Notes under the pieces: generated by a model
The model's database searches: none
Told to the model about the DNA's origin: nothing
The model's input: only the letters and a program-made list of their open reading frames with translations
From: Bacteroides faecichinchillae JCM 17102
GTDB lineage: Bacteria > Bacteroidota > Bacteroidia > Bacteroidales > Bacteroidaceae
Direction of reading: 5' to 3'
Assembly (NCBI RefSeq): GCF_000614145.1
Contig: NZ_BAKK01000007.1
Coordinates: 62,001-126,000, forward strand
DNA: 64,000 nucleotides
Program-made: the position numbers and the translations under genes
Shown: piece by piece, positions 58,889-64,000 of the stretch
Layout of the letters: each line of letters begins with the position of its first letter
Numbering within the stretch: position 1 is the stretch's first letter

Positions 58889-60065
58889 TTACTCAACGTA
58901 CAGCACTAATCCCTTTAGGTATTCACCTTCCGGATGATAAATATTAACCGGATGATCGGCAGGTTGAGTCAACTGGTGAAGAATACGAACGCTACGACCT
59001 GACATAGCTGCTGCTGTGAATACTGCTGTACGGAAATTATCTTTGGTGACTACTTGCGAACAAGAGAATGTAAACAGGATACCTCCAGGTTTTATTTTCT
59101 CAAAAGCTTTTGCATTCAACTTTCGGTAGCCTTGCAGTGCATTTCTCAGTGCATCTTTGTGTTTGGCAAAAGCCGGTGGGTCAAGAATGATCAAATCATA
59201 TTGATCTCCCATGCGGTCGAGATACTTGAAAGCATCTTCGGCAAAAGCCTCGTGACGCGGATCATTGGGAAAATTCAACTCCACGTTTTTATTCGTTAAG
59301 TCGATTGCTTTTGCAGAACTATCTACAGAATGAACAAGTTTAGCTCCTCCACGCATAGCATAAAACGAAAAACCGCCGGTATAGCAAAACATATTTAATA
59401 CAGAACGGTCTTTTGCGTAACGTTCTAGCAATGAGCGATTCTCTCGTTGGTCTACAAAAAACCGGTTTTCTGTCCTTTCAACCAATCTACATGAAATTTC
59501 AGACCGTATTCCTGAGCCACGTTATCACTGCTCCCTCCTTTCAGGAAACCGTTTTCAGGGAAAAGGTCGGCTTTGAAAGGAAGAGTTGTTTCGGATTTAT
59601 AATAAATGTTCTCGATTTTATCCCCCATTACTTCGGACAATGCTTCCGCAATAACCATACGGTCTATGTGCATTCCGGCAGAGTGTGCTTGCATGACAGC
59701 GGTTTTTGCATAAATGTCGATGACTAATCCAGGTAAATTGTCACCTTCTCCATGTACCAGACGATAAGTGTTGTTTGTCGGATTGACAGCGATACCAATG
59801 CTGCGGCGCATATCGTAGGCGATAGCAGTTTACGTTTCCAGAAATCCGGATTAATAGGTTCTTGTTGGAAAGAAAGCACTCGTACGGCTATACTTCCAAT
59901 CTGGAAATGACCTTCGGCTATAAACTCTTTTTTAGAGGTATATACTTCTACTACTTCACCTTCTTCTGGTTCTCCGTCGATACGTGAAATAGCTCCGGAG
60001 AAAATCCAGGGGTGAAATCTTTTAAGAGACTCTTCTTTGCCGGGTTTGAGATATACTTTATGCAT
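58889..60065 (-). CDS. class I SAM-dependent rRNA methyltransferase (RlmI-like), two lesions
   Basis: The start MHKVYLKPGKEESLKRFHPW is a PUA domain typical of the RlmI/RlmK group; the C-terminal Rossmann methyltransferase shows SVLNMFCYTGGFSFYAM and LIILDPPAFAKHK. The reading shifts near 59820 (one G missing; expected KLLSAYDMRRSIGIA) and near 59461 (one T missing in a T-run; expected TGFFVDQRENRSLL). The restored protein is 392 residues. It probably makes m5C in 23S rRNA; the exact site is unknown. It lies 45 bases after the exonuclease gene stop and is in the same operon. Confidence 0.9.
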
Positions 60066-60110
60066 GGTCGTTTATTTTAGATAGAATAGAAATAAAATAC
60101 TATTTTTCAA

Positions 60111-60770
60111 TTATTTGTTAGCTGTAGCCGGTGAATTGGTAATTATTTCTTCCTCGGGTGAAGGAAGATTCTCAACTTCATAATCCCCTGTACGTTTCAG
60201 TTCCTGCAAGAGATTATAAATGTTAAGACATGCCCAAGCGTCAGTAGCGGCGTATTGTTTTTGTCCGTCACTTAATACGTCAGCTTCCCAATTGGATAAC
60301 CGTTGTGATTTGGAGATCTTTTCTTTAAACAAGATGCCATATATTTTCTGTAAGCTTTTGTCTTGTATTCCAAATTGGCGTACATAATCCTGTAACTCGA
60401 CACAATTCTTTTGATTAAAAGGAGCCCGCTTATGCAACATCATGAAATCATCTTTCAACGAAAGTCCCACTTTGATAATATTCGGATTTTCTAATAGATC
60501 AATGAGCGGCTGTATAAGTCCCATCATATTGAGGCGGAACAGAAAACAGCATTCATCAGAAGAAATCTGAAGGAGAGCTACCTTGTGAGATTGTCCTTTG
60601 GTAAAAGACGGACGTGTTTCGCTGTCAATACCCAATATGGGTTGGGACTGGAGATATGCAACCGCCTTGATTGTTTCCATTTCCGACTGGATAACATGAA
60701 TTCGTCCCGGAAAAATAGTTTTCGGGAGATCTTTTATTTCGTCTTTATTTATAGTTCTTTTTAATATCAT
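60111..60770 (-). CDS. 3'-5' exonuclease (DEDDy, RNase D-like)
   Basis: 219 residues. The DEDD motifs are ILGIDSETRPSF (Asp, Glu), a middle Asp in KVGLSLKDDFMM and the Exo III YAATDAWACL with the catalytic Tyr. It lacks HRDC domains, so it is a short single-domain form. It starts five bases after the DUF5063 stop. Confidence 0.92.
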   Translation of the reverse strand: MILKRTINKDEIKDLPKTIFPGRIHVIQSEMETIKAVAYLQSQPILGIDSETRPSFTKGQSHKVALLQISSDECCFLFRLNMMGLIQPLIDLLENPNIIKVGLSLKDDFMMLHKRAPFNQKNCVELQDYVRQFGIQDKSLQKIYGILFKEKISKSQRLSNWEADVLSDGQKQYAATDAWACLNIYNLLQELKRTGDYEVENLPSPEEEIITNSPATANK

Positions 60771-60775
60771 TTTGT

Positions 60776-61456
60776 TTATTCATCATCATGACAATGGCAG
60801 CCGTCTTCGTGGCAGTGACAATCATGATCATCGCAATGGCTTTCATCATAGTCGTGGCAATGGCAATCATCTTTTCCACAACAATAATCGTCATTGTCTG
60901 GTTCGTTATATTCTTCTTCGTTATTCTCATCCTCCTCATCATTCTGGTTGTATTTCACATCGTGAAGTGCACGTAGTGTATTCACTAGTTTCTGTCCCCA
61001 GAGCATTCCGAAGTTTTCCTGGCAGATGGCCAATGAATCGTTCATCGTTTCATTCAATCCAAGTTGGAAGACGAAAATAAAATCTTTAATATCCTGGTAG
61101 ATATCAGCCAGATCTTCCGAAATAGATTTCTTGATGGGCTGATCGCTATAAGCCATGTCCTGTACGAATACATCCAGATAATCATCCTTTTCCCCCATTA
61201 AACCTACTAGGTTTATACGTAGAATTTCATAAATTTCTTCAGTGACATACGTTTCAGGAGCCTCGTCTCCAATAGTTTCGCATTTGGGAAGCATGGAAGC
61301 TTTTAGATAAAGTAGGGGCAATATTTTTAGTGACGTATCAACGAAAGCACTACGTTTCATACTTTCGGCACGTTCGAGAAATCTGCAAAACTCGGCAGCC
61401 ACCGTTACAAATTCAATCACATTTTTTTCAAATATCGTTCGGCTCTCTTTTTCCAT
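60776..61456 (-). CDS. DUF5063 protein with Cys/His-rich acidic tail
   Basis: 226 residues. The helical DUF5063 domain covers about 1-165 (FVTVAAEFCRFLERAESMKR ... NFGMLWGQKLVNTLRAL). The last 60 residues are Asp/Glu/Asn-rich and then repeat Cys-x-Cys-His units (DYCCGKDDCHCHDYDE, HDCHCHEDGCHCHDDE) with about nine Cys and eleven His. This looks like a metal-binding or metal-sensing tail; that is an inference. Function is unknown. It heads the leftward exonuclease-methyltransferase operon and has a -7 box at 61477-61484. Confidence 0.85.
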   Translation of the reverse strand: MEKESRTIFEKNVIEFVTVAAEFCRFLERAESMKRSAFVDTSLKILPLLYLKASMLPKCETIGDEAPETYVTEEIYEILRINLVGLMGEKDDYLDVFVQDMAYSDQPIKKSISEDLADIYQDIKDFIFVFQLGLNETMNDSLAICQENFGMLWGQKLVNTLRALHDVKYNQNDEEDENNEEEYNEPDNDDYCCGKDDCHCHDYDESHCDDHDCHCHEDGCHCHDDE

Positions 61457-61476
61457 AATCAGCTTGATTTGAAACG

Positions 61477-61484
61477 CAAAGGTA
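61477..61484 (-). promoter_or_regulatory. -7 box for the DUF5063 operon
   Basis: The minus strand reads TACCTTTG, matching TAnnTTTG, 21 bases upstream of the DUF5063 start. Confidence 0.5.
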
Positions 61485-61500
61485 AGAAAAAGGATTGAAT

Positions 61501-61534
61501 GAGCGCAGCGCTCGTTATTTTTTTATTATTTTTG
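61501..61534 (+). promoter_or_regulatory. ftsK promoter region with small palindrome
   Basis: TATTTTTG (61527-61534) matches TAnnTTTG 38 bases before the ATG. The 13-base palindrome GAGCGCAGCGCTC (61501-61513) occupies the -33 position and could be an operator or a divergent-promoter separator. Confidence 0.45.
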
Positions 61535-61571
61535 CGGCTTAGATTCAGATTCCAATTTATTAAAAGTTATA

Positions 61572-64000
61572 ATGTTCATGGCAAAAAAGAAATTAGATAA
61601 GGAGGCAGATCAAACTCCATCTTCCCTTAGTAAGATTGTTGCGTATTTTAAGAATGAGACGATCCACTTTGTGATTGGATTGATGTTAGTTATCTTTTCT
61701 GTTTATTTATTGTTGGCATTTTCCTCGTTCTTTGCTACGGGAGCGGCTGATCAGAGTATCATTGATAGCGGAAATCCCGCTGATTTGGCAGCAGTAGATA
61801 ACCATGTGAAGAACTATGCCGGTTCGCGTGGAGCGCAGTTGGCAAGCTATTTAATTAATGACTGTTTCGGAGTCTCTTCTTTCTTTATCCTTGTCTTTTT
61901 GGCAGTGGCAGGATTGAAGTTGATGCGAGTACGCATTGTCCGTTTATGGAAGTGGTTTATTGGCTGTACTCTCTTACTGGTTTGGTTCTTCCGTTTTTTC
62001 GGATTTGCTTTTATGAACCATTATCAGGATTCTTTTCTCTATTGGGGAGGTATGCATGGTTATAATGTGAGTCGTTGGCTGATATCTCAAATAGGTGTAC
62101 CTGGTGTATGGATGCTTTTGTTGGTCACAGCGATTTGTTTCTTTATATATATGAGTGCACGAACTGTTGTTTGGCTACGCAAATTATTTGCGTTGAATTT
62201 CTTGAAACGGAAGCAAAAAGAAGAAGGTCAAGTGCCACCGATGGGAGAAACACAAGAGTTTACTACCTCTCAGCCACAGGAAGTGGAATTTAACCTGAAG
62301 AGAACTTATAAACAAAATTCTCCTGCACCGATAAAAGATGTACCAGTTGAAGAACCGCAGGATGATTCATTCTTATACACTTCAGAATCGGAGACAGTTT
62401 CTAAAGAAACTAATGAAGATGAAGTAACAATGGTTTTTGAACCGGCAGCTCCCAATACAACAGTTGTATCAACAGAAGACTCCGGCAATGGATTTGAACC
62501 GGGATTTGATGTAGAATCGGCTCCTGAAGAAGAAGAATACCAAGGTCCTGAAGTAGAACCTTATAACCCGACTAAAGATTTGGAGAATTACCGATTCCCG
62601 ACTATCGACCTGATGAAGCATTTTGAGAATGATGATCCTACTATTGATATGGATGAGCAAAATGCAAATAAGGACCGTATTATCAATACATTACGTAGCT
62701 TTGGCATTGAGATTAGTACGATTAAAGCAACGGTGGGGCCTACGGTTACTCTGTATGAGATTACTCCTGAACAAGGAGTACGAATCTCTAAAATTCGCGG
62801 TTTGGAAGATGATATTGCATTGAGTTTGTCTGCTGACGGTATTCGTATCATTGCTCCGATACCGGGTAAAGGTACGATCGGTATTGAAGTTCCGAATAAG
62901 AATCCGAAGATAGTATCCGGCCAGAGCGTGATCGGAAGCAAGAAATTCCAAGAATCTAAATTTGATTTGCCGATTGTACTGGGTAAAACTATTACTAACG
63001 AGGTATTTATGTTCGACCTTTGCAAGATGCCACACGTGTTGGTGGCAGGTGCGACCGGTCAGGGTAAGTCTGTTGGATTGAATGCTATCATTACCTCTTT
63101 ATTATATAAAAAACATCCGGCTGAGTTGAAGTTTGTATTGGTCGATCCCAAAAAAGTTGAGTTCAGTATCTATTCGGTTATTGAAAATCACTTCCTGGCG
63201 AAGCTTCCTGATGGAGGCGAACCAATTATTACCGATGTGACAAAAGTAGTTCAGACATTGAATTCGGTTTGTGTGGAAATGGATACGCGTTACGACCTAC
63301 TGAAAATGGCTCATGTGCGTAATGTGAAAGAATATAATGATAAATTTATCAATCGTCGTCTGAACCCTGAAAAAGGGCATAAGTTTATGCCTTATATAGT
63401 GGTGGTGATCGATGAGTTTGGAGATTTGATTATGACTGCCGGTAAGGAGGTTGAACTTCCTATCGCCCGTATTGCACAGTTGGCACGTGCAGTTGGTATT
63501 CATATGATTATTGCTACACAGAGACCGACTACAAATATTATTACCGGTACGATTAAAGCCAATTTCCCGGCTCGTATTGCATTTCGCGTTTCTGCTATGA
63601 TGGACTCTCGTACTATTCTTGACCGTCCGGGAGCCAATCGACTGATAGGTAAAGGGGATATGCTTTTCTTGCAAGGGGCTGATCCGGTACGTGTGCAATG
63701 TGCTTTTATCGATACGCCGGAAGTAGAAGAAATTACGAAGTTTATTGCCCGTCAGCAAGGTTATCCTACTCCGTTCTTCCTGCCTGAGTTTGTCAGTGAA
63801 GATAGTGGTAATGATGTGGGTGAAATAGATATGGGACGTCTTGATCCGTTGTTTGAAGATGCTGCCCGCTTGATTGTGATTCACCAGCAGGGGTCTACTT
63901 CATTAATTCAACGTAAATTTGCAATCGGTTACAATCGTGCCGGACGCATCATGGATCAGCTTGAAAAGGCTGGAATTGTAGGACCTACCCAAGGTAGCAA
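61572..64000 (+). CDS. ftsK: DNA translocase FtsK/SpoIIIE (partial)
   Basis: Open from ATG 61572 (or ATG 61578, MAKKKLDKEADQ) to the right edge, about 809 codons. The N-terminal four or so TM helices cover about 30-215 (e.g. FVIGLMLVIFSVYLLLAFSS). An acidic Pro-rich linker precedes the motor domain from about 330. Walker A is GATGQGKSVGLNAI at about residue 493, and Walker B is VVVIDEFGDLIM. The gamma winged-helix end begins EDAARLIVIHQQGSTS near the window edge. FtsK pumps chromosomal DNA through the division septum. No frameshift was found. Confidence 0.95.
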   Translation, partial: MFMAKKKLDKEADQTPSSLSKIVAYFKNETIHFVIGLMLVIFSVYLLLAFSSFFATGAADQSIIDSGNPADLAAVDNHVKNYAGSRGAQLASYLINDCFGVSSFFILVFLAVAGLKLMRVRIVRLWKWFIGCTLLLVWFFRFFGFAFMNHYQDSFLYWGGMHGYNVSRWLISQIGVPGVWMLLLVTAICFFIYMSARTVVWLRKLFALNFLKRKQKEEGQVPPMGETQEFTTSQPQEVEFNLKRTYKQNSPAPIKDVPVEEPQDDSFLYTSESETVSKETNEDEVTMVFEPAAPNTTVVSTEDSGNGFEPGFDVESAPEEEEYQGPEVEPYNPTKDLENYRFPTIDLMKHFENDDPTIDMDEQNANKDRIINTLRSFGIEISTIKATVGPTVTLYEITPEQGVRISKIRGLEDDIALSLSADGIRIIAPIPGKGTIGIEVPNKNPKIVSGQSVIGSKKFQESKFDLPIVLGKTITNEVFMFDLCKMPHVLVAGATGQGKSVGLNAIITSLLYKKHPAELKFVLVDPKKVEFSIYSVIENHFLAKLPDGGEPIITDVTKVVQTLNSVCVEMDTRYDLLKMAHVRNVKEYNDKFINRRLNPEKGHKFMPYIVVVIDEFGDLIMTAGKEVELPIARIAQLARAVGIHMIIATQRPTTNIITGTIKANFPARIAFRVSAMMDSRTILDRPGANRLIGKGDMLFLQGADPVRVQCAFIDTPEVEEITKFIARQQGYPTPFFLPEFVSEDSGNDVGEIDMGRLDPLFEDAARLIVIHQQGSTSLIQRKFAIGYNRAGRIMDQLEKAGIVGPTQGS

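Noticed and set aside
58811-58947. 45-codon plus-strand frame MKIFYLLTLINFV
   Set aside because: It overlaps the 3' end of the RlmI-like gene antisense, has no promoter box or good ribosome site and no recognisable family.
60780-60980. CAT/ATG-rich stretch as a tandem-repeat element
   Set aside because: It is explained by the His/Cys/Asp codons of the DUF5063 tail on the minus strand.
63297-63884. 195-codon minus-strand frame
   Set aside because: It is the antisense of the ftsK motor domain; a long shadow frame caused by codon bias.

Overview
The window looks like a chromosomal segment of a Bacteroides species (Bacteroidota, B. fragilis / B. thetaiotaomicron group). The evidence is a moderately AT-rich composition, many copies of the Bacteroides -7 promoter box TAnnTTTG, mostly weak Shine-Dalgarno sites, and families typical of the genus: DUF4270, DUF4836, DUF5687, NVEALA peptides, BF3164-like lipoproteins, a fused Nfn-type oxidoreductase and a GT5/GH57 glycogen cluster. 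No rRNA, tRNA or CRISPR array was seen.

Layout. 1-1858: a TPR-type membrane protein (partial) diverges from recF and a DUF721 gene. 1845-7930: a leftward block of PHP phosphatase, 5-formyl-THF cyclo-ligase, S41 protease, dCMP deaminase, a small lipoprotein and an M3 peptidase. 8008-12297: gapA and mscL divergent, an AT-rich accessory patch with a peptidase-like remnant, then guaA. 12366-16779: an oxidoreductase, two small lipoproteins and a badly damaged secreted hydrolase gene. 16759-19613: a lone VirE-domain gene between 107-bp imperfect inverted repeats with an iteron-like palindrome array upstream. 19627-21800: Crp-type regulator, MarC, rhomboid. 21960-30720: glycogen metabolism (debranching enzyme, GT4, GH57-like protein; opposite strand DUF4270 lipoprotein and a one-domain GT5 synthase) followed by panC-panD. 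30887-36732: Nfn fusion, serS, a GH2 enzyme. 36890-38199: NVEALA / BF3164-like pair. 38464-43847: L27/L21, HAD phosphatase, TraB/GumN protein, NlpC/P60 peptidase, an ABC exporter. 43869-49751: M16 peptidase, kdsA, a lipid kinase, miaA. 49829-58558: an MG2/TonB-plug protein with its ABC transporter and a DUF4836 lipoprotein, then rsmE, a bifunctional nuclease and a nucleoside-type MFS transporter. 58695-61456: a candidate sRNA, an rRNA methyltransferase, a DEDDy exonuclease and a DUF5063 protein with a Cys/His-rich tail. 61572-end: ftsK (partial).

At least nine conserved genes, including gapA and guaA, are broken by small deletions of one or two bases. In every case adding the missing base(s) restores the expected full-length family protein. 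This pattern points to sequence or assembly error rather than wholesale gene decay. Those genes are annotated as whole CDSs with the lesion site given. The secreted hydrolase at 14705-16779 also has in-frame stops and may be a true pseudogene.

The most unusual structure is the VirE unit. Its 107-bp inverted repeats align without gaps (76/107 by eye), their inner ends form hairpins, and several copies of TATAAATGCAA-type motifs are arranged as nested palindromes upstream of the gene. It could be a small mobile or replicating unit that landed on the 3' end of the hydrolase gene.
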